Source: Exiguobacterium acetylicum
GTDB lineage: Bacteria; Bacillota; Bacilli; Exiguobacteriales; Exiguobacteriaceae
DNA length: 64,000 nt
NCBI RefSeq assembly: GCF_022170825.1
Contig: NZ_CP081878.1
Span: 2,754,001-2,818,000 of the forward strand
Reading direction: 5' to 3'
Positions 33,405 to 42,800 of the stretch are shown here, one piece after another. The first letter of the stretch is position 1. Every line of letters begins with the position of its first letter. The notes under the pieces are model-generated. The model had not been told where the DNA came from, searched no databases, and saw only the letters and a list, made by a program, of their open reading frames with translations. A program made the translations under genes and the position numbers.

Positions 33405-34775
33405 ATGAAACACACGAAAAAATTCGCAGCATCAGCAATGGCAGCAGCACTCGTACTACCAGGAACGGCAGCATTCGCTTCCGGTGGCGGAGAAGACATG
33501 AAACAAGATGCACCGAAAAACGTCACGGTCAAAACAAAAGCCGCTGACCTTCGTGCAACACTCGATCAGTTACTCTCTGAGCACTTCGTCCTCGCAGTCA
33601 TGGACATGAAAAAACAATACGACGGTTCAAAAGACGCACAGTATTACGAAGCAGCACTCAAACAAAATGCACTCGACATGACTCCAGCAATCGCTTCAGT
33701 CTACGGCGAAGAAGGCGCAAAACAGTTCGAGAAAATCTTCGTAGATCACAATAAATATACGACTGACCTCGTCAAAGCCGTAAAAGCTGACGACCAAGAC
33801 GGTATCAACGCTTCGAAGAAAGAAACAGAAGAGTTCGTACAAGATCTCTCAAGCTTCCTCGATACAGCAACGGAAGGTAAACTCCCGAAAGCAGCAGCTG
33901 AAGAAGTCCTCCGTGCTCACGAAGCAGACGTCTACAAAACATTCCAGCAATATGCAGCTGGTGACTATGAAGGATCATATAACACGTTCCGTGAAGGTTA
34001 CAGCCGCATGTACGATATCTCAAAAGCACTCTCTGTTGCAATCACAACACAGATGCCTGAGAAATTCGACAACACGAAAGCTGATTCTAAAGCAGCAGAT
34101 CTTCGCTCAACACTCAACAGCCTTGCAGCTGAACACGTTGCTCTTGCAAACCTCAGCATGACAGCTGGCGTCGATCAAGCGAAAGACTACGATGCAGCAA
34201 ACTGGGCTGAAGATATGCACACAGCTGACTTCAAAGCAGCAATGAAATCAGTCTACGGTCAAGCCGGTGCAGATCAATTCGAACAAGTGTGGACGAAAAA
34301 CCACATCGAAGCACAAGCGAACCTCGTCACAGCAGCAATCAATGACGACAAGAAATTGATGGGTGACGCACAAGACATGCTCAAAATGTTCTCGAACGAT
34401 TTCGGTGCATTCCTTGGTGCAGCAACAGAAGAAAACCTTCCAACAAAAGCAGCACAAGAAGCGGTATCAGGTCACGAGACATACATCCAAGATACGTTCA
34501 TGCAGTATGTTGAAGGCGACTACAAAGGTTCTGTCGACACATTCCGTGAGTCTTACGCTTACATGTACGGCGTAGGAGCTAACCTCGGTGATGCAATCGT
34601 CAAACAATCACCAGAGAAGTTCATGGATGGTACTCCAGGATCAATGCCTAACACAGGTAACGGTGGTATGAGCGACAGCAACAACGCAGCTGCAACAACT
34701 GGTGCAATCGCAGTATTCGGTCTTGCACTCGGAGCAGTTGGTCTTGTCCTCGCACGTAAACGTCAAAACGCCTAA
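33405..34775 (+). CDS. Surface protein with two helical His/Glu repeats and an MPNTG sorting signal
   Basis: 456 residues. Signal peptide (about 1-26, AFA-S). Two all-helical repeats of about 165 residues (46-210 and 229-395) are clearly homologous: KAADLRATL-x-LLSEH and KAADLRSTL-x-LAAEH; SVYGEEGAKQFE and SVYGQAGADQFE; GDYEGSYNTFREGYSRMY and GDYKGSVDTFRESYAYMY. Each repeat keeps Glu-His (59-60; 243-244), His (115; 300) and His-Glu (172-173; 357-358), a plausible metal-binding set. The C-terminus has MPNTG (414-418), a membrane helix and RKRQNA. The next gene is a class F sortase, probably its dedicated enzyme. Confidence 0.82.
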   Translation: MKHTKKFAASAMAAALVLPGTAAFASGGGEDMKQDAPKNVTVKTKAADLRATLDQLLSEHFVLAVMDMKKQYDGSKDAQYYEAALKQNALDMTPAIASVYGEEGAKQFEKIFVDHNKYTTDLVKAVKADDQDGINASKKETEEFVQDLSSFLDTATEGKLPKAAAEEVLRAHEADVYKTFQQYAAGDYEGSYNTFREGYSRMYDISKALSVAITTQMPEKFDNTKADSKAADLRSTLNSLAAEHVALANLSMTAGVDQAKDYDAANWAEDMHTADFKAAMKSVYGQAGADQFEQVWTKNHIEAQANLVTAAINDDKKLMGDAQDMLKMFSNDFGAFLGAATEENLPTKAAQEAVSGHETYIQDTFMQYVEGDYKGSVDTFRESYAYMYGVGANLGDAIVKQSPEKFMDGTPGSMPNTGNGGMSDSNNAAATTGAIAVFGLALGAVGLVLARKRQNA

Positions 34776-34791
34776 GAAATTGGGTATACTC

Positions 34792-34826
34792 AATAACAGG
34801 ATAGCGACATGCTATCCTGTTATTTT
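34792..34826 (+). terminator. Terminator between the surface protein and sortase genes
   Basis: A perfect 14-bp stem (AATAACAGGATAGC and complement) with a 5-nt loop, then T residues. It lies only 46 nt before the sortase start, so it probably lowers sortase expression relative to its substrate. Confidence 0.88.
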
Positions 34827-34871
34827 TGTACATAGAGGGAATCCCTTCTCTCGGAAAGGAGATACGCGCTT

Positions 34872-35807
34872 ATGAAACGTTGGTTATTACCGGCGAGCAT
34901 CCTCTTGATGGTCGCATCGGTCGGAACCTTGCTGTTCCTCTTGTTCGGTCAAACCAAACCAGATACATCGAACATCACACAAGGTGATCCAAAAACAGAA
35001 TCCGCGGCCTCTTCCGAGACGAAGGAAGAAGATCCGCTCAAGCCGTCTGAAATCTTCAAGAAAGAGTTCAAGGACCTCTCGGCAACAGAGGTCGAGCTTC
35101 CGAAACAACTCGTCATCCCGAAGCACGACATTAAGACGAAAGTCGAACAAGTCGGACTCGATAAAGATGGTGCGATGGCAACTCCTAAAAACGAACAACA
35201 AGCCGGCTGGTATAAGTTCGGTCCGCGCCCCGGTGACGTCGGCAATGCCGTCATCGACGGTCACACCGATACGAAGACCGGTCCTGCGATCTTCTATAAA
35301 CTGCATGAGCTGAAGAAAGGTGATCCGGTCGAAATCACAGATGCGTCTGGACGAAAGCTCGTCTTCCGTGTCAAAGAAATCGTCCAGTACGATCACTTAA
35401 AAGCACCACTGAAGAAAATATTCGGTCCTGCAGATACACGGAACTTAAACTTGATCACGTGTATTGGAACGTATGATGAGAATCAAGGGACGTATGATGA
35501 TCGTCTCGTCGTCTTCACGGAACTTGATGAGAAAGCATCAGATCCCGTCAAGACACCACCAAAACCCGCGACGAATATCCGCGTCAGTGGCGGTTTCATC
35601 AACTGGTATGCGTCACCTGATGAAGACGTCGTCAAATACAATGTCTACCAAGAAAAAGACGGAAAACGTAAAAAACTCGGTACGACAGAATCGATCGAGC
35701 GTAAAGCGTTCCCGCTTCCTGAAGATGCAACCGGTCGTTTTGTCATCACAGCTGTCAGTAAAGCCGGAATCGAATCAGAAGACGCTTTCAGCGCTGTTCA
35801 GAAATAA
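34872..35807 (+). CDS. Class F sortase with C-terminal fibronectin-like domain
   Basis: 311 residues. An N-terminal membrane helix (about 7-25) is followed by an acidic Ser/Thr linker and a sortase domain with IDGHTDT (His131), LITCIGTY (Cys197) and YDDRLVVF (Arg211). The segment PAIFYKLHELKKGD is typical of class F enzymes. After the domain, an extra module (about 232-311, INWYASPDEDVVKYNVYQE) looks like a fibronectin type III domain, unusual for sortases. It cleaves an LPXTG-like motif and links the protein to peptidoglycan. The neighbour's MPNTG is the obvious substrate. Confidence 0.9.
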   Translation: MKRWLLPASILLMVASVGTLLFLLFGQTKPDTSNITQGDPKTESAASSETKEEDPLKPSEIFKKEFKDLSATEVELPKQLVIPKHDIKTKVEQVGLDKDGAMATPKNEQQAGWYKFGPRPGDVGNAVIDGHTDTKTGPAIFYKLHELKKGDPVEITDASGRKLVFRVKEIVQYDHLKAPLKKIFGPADTRNLNLITCIGTYDENQGTYDDRLVVFTELDEKASDPVKTPPKPATNIRVSGGFINWYASPDEDVVKYNVYQEKDGKRKKLGTTESIERKAFPLPEDATGRFVITAVSKAGIESEDAFSAVQK

Positions 35808-35810
35808 CGA

Positions 35811-35843
35811 AACGGGATGTCTCCAAGTCGGAGGCATCCCGTT
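35811..35843. terminator. Bidirectional terminator
   Basis: The stem ACGGGATG-x-CTCC / GGAG-x-CATCCCGT lies between the converging sortase F gene and the adhesin operon. Confidence 0.75.
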
Positions 35844-35845
35844 GT

Positions 35846-36439
35846 TCATTTATTCGCTGCTGGTAATGCAATTCGGAGTTGTTTCTTACCAGACATCGTC
35901 TCATAAAATAGACTAAGTCGCCCTTCCGTCACGCGGAGCTGTTCCGACGGAATGAAGACGATCCCAATCCGGCTTTCATCCGGCTGATACGTACCGTTCA
36001 AGGCATTAAACTGATCCGCGATCGTTACGATCTCGTCCGCTGTCTCATACTCCCCGATTTTTGGTAAGATCTCGATTTCATCCGCTGATTGATTCGTCAC
36101 TTTAACCGTGATTGCAAGCAACCGTCCCGTCTCCCCCATCACTTGGAGGAGCTTTTGTTTTTCGACCTTCATCTGAACGAGTGGCGTTTGTCGTGTTTTT
36201 TCCGTCGTATCAACGTCTAGCGTCTTCAGCTTCAATCCTGCCATCTCATAGACGACGCCCAGTCTATCTTCGCGATCAAACTGCTTCAACTGCGCTTCAT
36301 CAAGACGGATCGATGTCCGCGGTTTCGTCTCTTTCGCAGGCTCTTCCGCCTGAAACCAACCGAAGAGCGGGACCATAAATTTCGTTACGATGATGAGGAC
36401 GAGCAAGCCCGACATCACATAAAACAATACTGTCTTCAC
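35846..36439 (-). CDS. Single-pass membrane protein, last gene of the Asp-Ala adhesin operon
   Basis: 197 residues from GTG 36439, which has AGAGG 6-7 nt upstream; longer frames run into the ATP-grasp gene. One N-terminal membrane helix (about 4-25), then an extracellular domain of mostly beta character (LLAITVKVTNQSADEIEILP, RIGIVFIPSEQLRVTEGRLSLFYE), which resembles DUF4352-like immunoglobulin folds. No catalytic motif. It starts 14 nt after the ATP-grasp stop, so it is part of the same transcript. Function unknown. Confidence 0.72.
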   Translation of the reverse strand: MKTVLFYVMSGLLVLIIVTKFMVPLFGWFQAEEPAKETKPRTSIRLDEAQLKQFDREDRLGVVYEMAGLKLKTLDVDTTEKTRQTPLVQMKVEKQKLLQVMGETGRLLAITVKVTNQSADEIEILPKIGEYETADEIVTIADQFNALNGTYQPDESRIGIVFIPSEQLRVTEGRLSLFYETMSGKKQLRIALPAANK

Positions 36440-36453
36440 ACGTCGCCTCTTTT

Positions 36454-37515
36454 CTAAGCCTCGATCCGTTCCTTCATCCATCCCCGATCGAGTCCATGTA
36501 CACCGGGACGCCCATGTGTCGCAAGGTACTGGCAATACTGGACCGCGAGATACTCTGCCTGAAACTCGACATACCGCGTTCCCGGTAGACTATTGACCTC
36601 ATAGAGATAGATTTTTCCATCCGCACCGATCCCGACATCGATCCCGAGTGCATCGAGCGGGTAATCATAAAACGATTCGAAATAGACGGGGAACCGTCGC
36701 GCAAAGTCAACGATCCGTCGCGAAATCGCTTCATGTTGATCCGGATAGTTCTGCTTCATGAAGATGTCCATCCGCGTCGTCGAAAACGCTCCATGACTGA
36801 GATGGCTGACCGATTCTTGGTGATTGTTGCTGACGAACGGAAAATATTTAACGAGTTTCCATTGCCCGTTTGCTCCCTTCGCGACATGGATTCGCATACA
36901 ATACGAGTGCCCATGGATCGTTTGCGAGGCGATGAACGGCTGGACGATCATCGGATTCCGTTTGGTCTCTTCTTCGATGCGGGTGATCAATTCCCCTGTC
37001 GAACAGACAGTTGACTCCAATAGATGGCTGAATCGATACTCGTCGCCTTCTGGTTCAATCGTATAAATCCGTTGTCCTTGTTTACCATTCGCCGGCTTGA
37101 AAACGACTTTTCCGTATTTCTCCATCAGCGGCAAAATCGTCTTTCCTTTCTTTACCCGGTGCATTGGAATCAAGACATCCTGAAACGTGCCTTCTTGTGC
37201 CAATTGACGTAGGACGACGTTTTTATTCCCAATCCGGTGCGTCGTAAACGGAATCTCGGTTGCGAGACGATTAAACAATTCCTTATCCGCATCACTGAGT
37301 GGCAAATGATTATAGATGACGTCCGGAAACTCATACATACTTTGATGCCACGCATCTTCGTCAAAGAAGAGTCCCCGGATCGTCCGATTTTCGAAATCGA
37401 CATCACGCGGTCGGAAAAAGAAGATGTCGACCCCCATCGAGGCACCGATGACGCAGGCAATCTTATCGCGAAACTGGGGCGTCTCATTTAAGCGTAAAAT
37501 TCCGATTCGTGTCAT
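36454..37515 (-). CDS. YheC/YheD-type ATP-grasp protein
   Basis: 353 residues. The N-terminal region is IGILRLNETPQFRDKI. The ATP-grasp core has FKPANGKQGQRIYTI (nucleotide-binding Lys and glycine loop), VQPFI, RIHVAKGANGQWKLV and DALGIDVGIGADGKIYLYEVNSLPGT (metal-binding Asp, Glu, Asn). Family members in Bacillus are called spore-coat associated, yet no sporulation genes are seen here. ATP-grasp enzymes activate a carboxylate and join it to an amine or similar group. It overlaps the sortase D stop by ATGA, a sign of translational coupling. Substrate unknown; peptide, glycan or the acidic adhesin are possibilities. Confidence 0.82.
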   Translation of the reverse strand: MTRIGILRLNETPQFRDKIACVIGASMGVDIFFFRPRDVDFENRTIRGLFFDEDAWHQSMYEFPDVIYNHLPLSDADKELFNRLATEIPFTTHRIGNKNVVLRQLAQEGTFQDVLIPMHRVKKGKTILPLMEKYGKVVFKPANGKQGQRIYTIEPEGDEYRFSHLLESTVCSTGELITRIEEETKRNPMIVQPFIASQTIHGHSYCMRIHVAKGANGQWKLVKYFPFVSNNHQESVSHLSHGAFSTTRMDIFMKQNYPDQHEAISRRIVDFARRFPVYFESFYDYPLDALGIDVGIGADGKIYLYEVNSLPGTRYVEFQAEYLAVQYCQYLATHGRPGVHGLDRGWMKERIEA

Positions 37516-38129
37516 GACGCATCCCCCTCGACCGGTTCAAAGTAGATCAAATAACGTTCCGTGCTGTTCGTGACGTTATAAAACGGATAACAGGTCGAGA
37601 CGACGAGTGACTCTTGCTTCGTTGACTCGAGAACCCGTGTGTCTTTATAATCGACGATTTCACTCGACTGCATGACGTAGCGATAGGAGCCGTTCGCGAG
37701 ATAGAGGACGACTTCGTCTCCCTTCTTTAGCTTACTGATTTTCGAGAACGTCGTATCGTTGTGCCCCGCGAGAAAAATCCGATCACCTTGCCCCGGAAAT
37801 GCTGTCTCCGGATGATGACCGATTCCTTTTGCGAGTGTCGCATCATCGACGCCTTCAAGTACCGGCAACTCCATTTCAAGTGACGGAACTTCTAAATAAC
37901 CGACCGTCTCACCCGTTTGAAAGAGGACATCCTCGGTCTTCTCCTTCGACCGTTTACTCTTTGTTTCTGATTTTGCTGTGGTCGATGACGTTCCTTCTGC
38001 CTGGACGACATCTTTTGCTTTTGCCAGTTCCGTCGTCAAAGTCTGCTGAACCGTCAGTTTCTGATAGCCGACGTATCCGAGCAACAAAAGTCCAATAACT
38101 AGCAATCCCGTTGACAGGCGTCGCATCAT
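37512..38129 (-). CDS. Class D sortase
   Basis: 205 residues from ATG 38129, with AAGGAGG at 7 nt. N-terminal membrane helix (about 5-23), a Lys/Ser/Thr linker, then the sortase domain with GHHPETAFPGQGDRIFLAGHND (split here at the catalytic His123), STCYPF (Cys180) and TERYLIYF (Arg192). The GxxHHxxTxxPGxxG pattern marks class D. Class D enzymes of Bacillus use LPNTA/LPDTS-type signals, and the first protein of this operon ends in LPNTS. It overlaps the genes on both sides by 4 nt (ATGA). Confidence 0.9.
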   Translation of the reverse strand: MMRRLSTGLLVIGLLLLGYVGYQKLTVQQTLTTELAKAKDVVQAEGTSSTTAKSETKSKRSKEKTEDVLFQTGETVGYLEVPSLEMELPVLEGVDDATLAKGIGHHPETAFPGQGDRIFLAGHNDTTFSKISKLKKGDEVVLYLANGSYRYVMQSSEIVDYKDTRVLESTKQESLVVSTCYPFYNVTNSTERYLIYFEPVEGDAS

Positions 38130-39754
38130 GACGGCACCTCCTTCAGCATCCGTGTCCATGCCCGGCAATAACCCGACAAGTTATGCTCGACGTCATCAAT
38201 CCGTACTCGCATCGAGTGGTGTCGAATGTAAAAGCTTCCGAGAATCCGCTCCGGTTTCTTCATATACATCGCGACTTCCGGATAAAAGAAGCCGTTCCGT
38301 TGATAGACCATCCGTCGTTCGATTGTCTGGTCGAGCCATTCGAGTGGAAAGTCGTCTAATAAGTCCGCTCGTCCCATCGCTTCGATCCGATCAATCATCT
38401 CGCGTGCCGCTAGCATCAACTCAAGGAACGTCGGATATGTCGTCTCCCGGTGATGGATGAAGTCGAGTTTCGGCGCGACGTTCTTGAGACCGAACTGAAA
38501 ATAACGATCTTCCGGCAGCCATTTTGTTAGCTCGTTTGCGCTATAACTCAACCAGTGATCATGGAACTTCCAGTACGATTTCGCGATGAAATGATCAAAC
38601 GATTGGACGACACTGTCGAGCCAACGTGGATTGGAATCGAGTGCGTACAGCCGCATCAAGGCGTACGTCGCCTCTCCTTCGTAATAGATGATCCGAAACG
38701 CATCCTTCAACGCAAACGACGGATACTCAAGCACATGGAGATATTGTCCCGACGGTTGTTGCAGTGAAAGAATACCTGTTGCGAGTCGTTGACTCAGTCG
38801 TAAATCTTCCATCGTCTGAAATGTCTGCATGTATTCCGTCAACGCTAAGATGGCTGCAGCATTCGCACCGAGTTTGATTTCATTTGATTCGCGATCGAGA
38901 ACGAAGGATCGCTCCTCCTCATGTACGATTAATTCTTCGACCAAATAGCGTTTTGCTCGATCGATTGCTTGACGTAACGTCCGATTTGGCGTCAGTCGAT
39001 AGGCTTCAATCATCGAATAAAGTGTACTCGCATGACGTAAGCTATTGTAAAACTTGATGGGTTTATCAAAGCATGGGAAGTAACCATATTGGAAGCGACC
39101 ATTCGTTCGGACTTGGTGAGCAAGATACTCACTCGACTGGGCGACGATCGTCTTGATTTCAGAAGGAAGTTCACTTGTCGTATCACGGATTTTTTCAACA
39201 TCACGCGTCACTTCAAGTATGTGTGGCGTCTCATCTGCGAAGACACCGAGTGTATCAAAGAGGAGGCATGGACTTGTCGGATGAAAAGCAATCCGTTCCG
39301 TCCGCCCTTGTTGTTGTGCATAGTTGCTCAAGTTCGTTAGATTGATGTGTAGTTCTTGATGCGTTGGATCCTTTGTCAAAACAGCATTTCCATTCAATTC
39401 TTCTTCTAGATAAGCACATTTCATCTTCCGATCAAACGCGATTCCGCACCGGAAGTAGTTTTTCCGTGTTTCTTTCACCCGTTCGTTTAACGTTTCAAAC
39501 GAGAGTGCCTCAAAGTTTCGGGCGATGTCGAGCTTCAACCATTCTACTTCTGGTTGTTTGCGGAGCCAATTGCGTGCTTGATCCGTTACAGATTGTAGTC
39601 CTTTTCCTTGAAATCGAACGACATGAGCTCGTTCCGACCATTGTCCGAGTGAGACGAACAAAATCATCTGGCGATTCCAGTAGTAAATATCATCGGTATT
39701 CATGTGTTGTTCCAGTACATCCATGGCAGTGGTGAATCGGTTGAGCAAATCCAT
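38126..39754 (-). CDS. Alpha/alpha-barrel protein, possibly glycan-acting (glucuronyl epimerase/glycosidase-like)
   Basis: 542 residues from ATG 39754 (AGGAG about 11 nt upstream). No signal peptide. The C-terminal two thirds look like an (alpha/alpha)6 toroid: YFPCFDKPIKFYNSLRHASTLYSMIEAYRLT, LGANAAAILALTEYMQ, and YYEGEATYALMRLYAL have the spacing of glycosidase or epimerase helix repeats (the first segment is interrupted here only for display as separate helices near residues 228-256). The N-terminal 200 residues are unrecognised and may be an AMMECR1-like or extra domain. It follows the adhesin gene and is coupled to the sortase by ATGA overlap, suggesting modification of the adhesin or its wall target. 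Confidence 0.6.
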   Translation of the reverse strand: MDLLNRFTTAMDVLEQHMNTDDIYYWNRQMILFVSLGQWSERAHVVRFQGKGLQSVTDQARNWLRKQPEVEWLKLDIARNFEALSFETLNERVKETRKNYFRCGIAFDRKMKCAYLEEELNGNAVLTKDPTHQELHINLTNLSNYAQQQGRTERIAFHPTSPCLLFDTLGVFADETPHILEVTRDVEKIRDTTSELPSEIKTIVAQSSEYLAHQVRTNGRFQYGYFPCFDKPIKFYNSLRHASTLYSMIEAYRLTPNRTLRQAIDRAKRYLVEELIVHEEERSFVLDRESNEIKLGANAAAILALTEYMQTFQTMEDLRLSQRLATGILSLQQPSGQYLHVLEYPSFALKDAFRIIYYEGEATYALMRLYALDSNPRWLDSVVQSFDHFIAKSYWKFHDHWLSYSANELTKWLPEDRYFQFGLKNVAPKLDFIHHRETTYPTFLELMLAAREMIDRIEAMGRADLLDDFPLEWLDQTIERRMVYQRNGFFYPEVAMYMKKPERILGSFYIRHHSMRVRIDDVEHNLSGYCRAWTRMLKEVPS

Positions 39755-39833
39755 GTTCAACTTCACTCCTATTCTAAAAGGATGAATCGCAGTGAGGCAC
39801 ACATTGCCCCACTACGATCAACTACAGCATGAC
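39755..39833 (-). promoter_or_regulatory. Spacer with weak hairpin between adhesin and barrel-protein genes
   Basis: The 79-nt gap contains a stem AGTG-x-GGC / GCC-x-CACT (about 39795-39818) without a T tract. It could be an mRNA processing or partial attenuation site that sets the high adhesin to low enzyme ratio. It is not a classical terminator, so the operon reading is kept. Confidence 0.35.
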
Positions 39834-42800
39834 TTACTCTTGTGGACGGCGACGGAATAGTTTCGTGAACAATCCGGCTGCTGTCGCAAGCATTCCCATG
39901 AGGGTGATCAAGAACAGATTTTCCGAAGTGTTCGGTAACGTGCCACCGACGATTCGTTTGACCGGTTGCGTGATCGGTTTTGAAAGGAGTGGCGATTTAT
40001 TCGTTGGTGCACTGACTGTATTCACTGGCAAAGTTGGTCTAACGTTCGGTCCGTTTACTGCACCAGTCGAAGGAGCTGGTTTCACATTCGGGCTAGAGAT
40101 CGGGCTTATGCCAGGAGTTGGTGCGACAACTGGACCATTTCCTGGTGGAGTCGTTGGTGGCGTGACGACTGGGATCGGAATGATGACATTGTCGTTATCA
40201 TCGTTCGCACTTGAGACATTGTCTGGATCCTCTTTGCCATCGTTATCGTTACCACTGTCATTGTCTCCACCATTGTTGTTATCATTGTCGCCGTCATTAT
40301 CTTGATCGGCGTCGGCATCTGCATCTGCATCTGCGTCAGCATCTGCGTCAGCATCAGCATCAGCATCTGCGTCAGCATCAGCATCCGCATCAGCATCAGC
40401 ATCAGCATCCGCATCAGCATCCGCATCGGCGTCAGCATCGGCGTCAGCATCCGCATCAGCGTCGGCATCCGCATCAGCATCTGCGTCAGCATCAGCATCC
40501 GCATCAGCATCCGCATCTGCATCAGCATCAGCGTCGGCATCTGCGTCGGCATCCGCATCGGCATCGGCGTCAGCATCCGCATCAGCATCCGCATCAGCGT
40601 CGGCATCTGCGTCGGCATCAGCGTCAGCATCCGCATCTGCATCTGCATCAGCATCAGCGTCGGCGTCGGCATCTGCGTCGGCATCCGCATCGGCATCGGC
40701 GTCAGCGTCAGCATCCGCATCGGCGTCAGCATCCGCATCAGCGTCGGCATCTGCGTCGGCATCAGCGTCAGCGTCGGCATCTGCATCTGCATCAGCATCG
40801 GCGTCAGCATCAGCGTCAGCATCAGCGTCAGCATCAGCGTCGGCATCCGCATCGGCATCCGCATCGGCGTCAGCGTCAGCGTCCGCATCAGCATCTGCAT
40901 CCGCATCAGCATCGGCGTCAGCATCAGCGTCAGCATCCGCGTCGGCATCCGCGTCGGCATCCGCATCAGCGTCGGCATCCGCATCAGCATCAGCGTCAGC
41001 ATCAGCATCTGCATCGGCGTCAGCATCGGCGTCAGCGTCGGCATCAGCATCAGCGTCAGCATCCGCGTCGGCATCCGCATCGGCATCAGCATCAGCGTCA
41101 GCATCGGCATCCGCATCGGCATCCGCATCCGCATCGGCATCGGCGTCAGCATCGGCGTCAGCATCCGCATCGGCATCAGCATCAGCGTCAGCATCGGCAT
41201 CCGCATCGGCATCCGCATCGGCGTCAGCGTCAGCATCCGCATCTGCATCCGCATCAGCATCTGCGTCAGCATCTGCGTCAGCATCTGCATCCGCGTCAGC
41301 ATCCGCGTCGGCATCCGCATCCGCATCAGCATCTGCGTCAGCATCCGCATCGGCGTCAGCATCCGCATCCGCGTCGGCATCAGCATCAGCGTCGGCATCA
41401 GCGTCAGCATCCGCATCAGCGTCAGCATCCGCGTCAGCATCAGCGTCAGCATCCGCGTCGGCATCCGCATCGGCATCCGCATCGGCGTCAGCATCAGCGT
41501 CCGCATCAGCATCTGCATCCGCATCAGCATCGGCGTCGGCATCCGCATCCGCATCTGCATCAGCGTCAGCATCCGCATCAGCATCAGCATCTGCGTCGGC
41601 ATCTGCGTCGGCATCCGCATCCGCGTCGGCATCTGCATCTGCATCAGCATCGGCGTCAGCATCCGCGTCAGCATCAGCGTCAGCATCCGCGTCGGCATCC
41701 GCATCGGCATCCGCATCGGCGTCAGCGTCCGCATCAGCATCTGCATCCGCATCAGCATCGGCATCAGCGTCAGCATCGGCGTCGGCATCGGCGTCGGCAT
41801 CCGCATCCGCATCGGCGTCAGCGTCAGCATCCGCATCAGCATCAGCATCAGCATCAGCATCAGCGTCAGCGTCGGCATCGGCATCGGCGTCAGCATCTGC
41901 ATCGGCATCTGCATCAGCATCTGCATCCGCATCCGCGTCCGCGTCTCCATCTGCCTCTTCATCAAAGACGATCGTATCTTGACCATCTAGATCAGCCAGC
42001 AGTTGTGCATCGATTGCAGACGTATTGACGACAGATCCCGTAACAACAACTTCGTCTTGAGCAACTCCAGCCGGTTTATCCACGATGATATTGGCACTAA
42101 CAGAAGTTGGTCCGAGTACTTGTACACCTGCGAGTTCATTTGACAAGTTAACCGTATCGTTTGTCACTGCCGTCAAAAGGCTGTTCACACCTGGCAATAG
42201 ATCTTTGACTGGGTTTAAAACGGGATCAATTAAGTTTCCTGCTATTCCGGATAGTTTTAAGTTCGTGATGGCATTGACCAAATCGGTCAATGCATCTTGA
42301 ACGACTTGCTTCGTTAACGTATCAAGATGCTGTCCTAAACCATCACTAAAGTCAATCACGATTGAACCATCCGGATTAACAGTAACTGGAGCAGAACCTT
42401 CGTAATCCAAAAGATCCGACAGTGCGGTATCTAAATTCTGTAGATTATCCAGGGCATCCGTTAATTCGGTTAGCCCCTCCACTCTCAACAAACTACCTAC
42501 GACTGGCGTTCTTTGTAATCGATCAATACCCGCTAATAGGTCAGTCACAGTATCTGCTACTGTTCCCGTCAACGGATCAAGCTGACCTTTGAGCGTCGGT
42601 AAATCTTCAAGTGTAATTGGTAACAATTCAACACTGACTGACGCATTACCATTCGCCTGCATTTTTCCCGCTAAATCTGGAATGTTGAAGACAGCTACCC
42701 GGTCCGGGTTCAATACTTCCGCATCGGCTAATCCAACACCGGTCAAATTAAGGACTAAATCATAGTTATCCGGTTGTTCCGTCAGATTTGCGTTGACCGC

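Noticed and set aside
40305-41945. CRISPR-like array in the repeat region
   Set aside because: No spacers of regular length and no cas genes; the period is 6 nt and coding.
40106-42028. Long open frames of about 560-626 codons in other frames of the Asp-Ala repeat
   Set aside because: GAYGCN repeats lack stop codons in every frame, so these frames (Met-rich, His/Arg-rich or Ile/Ser-rich) are by-products. They have no ribosome sites or protein-like composition.
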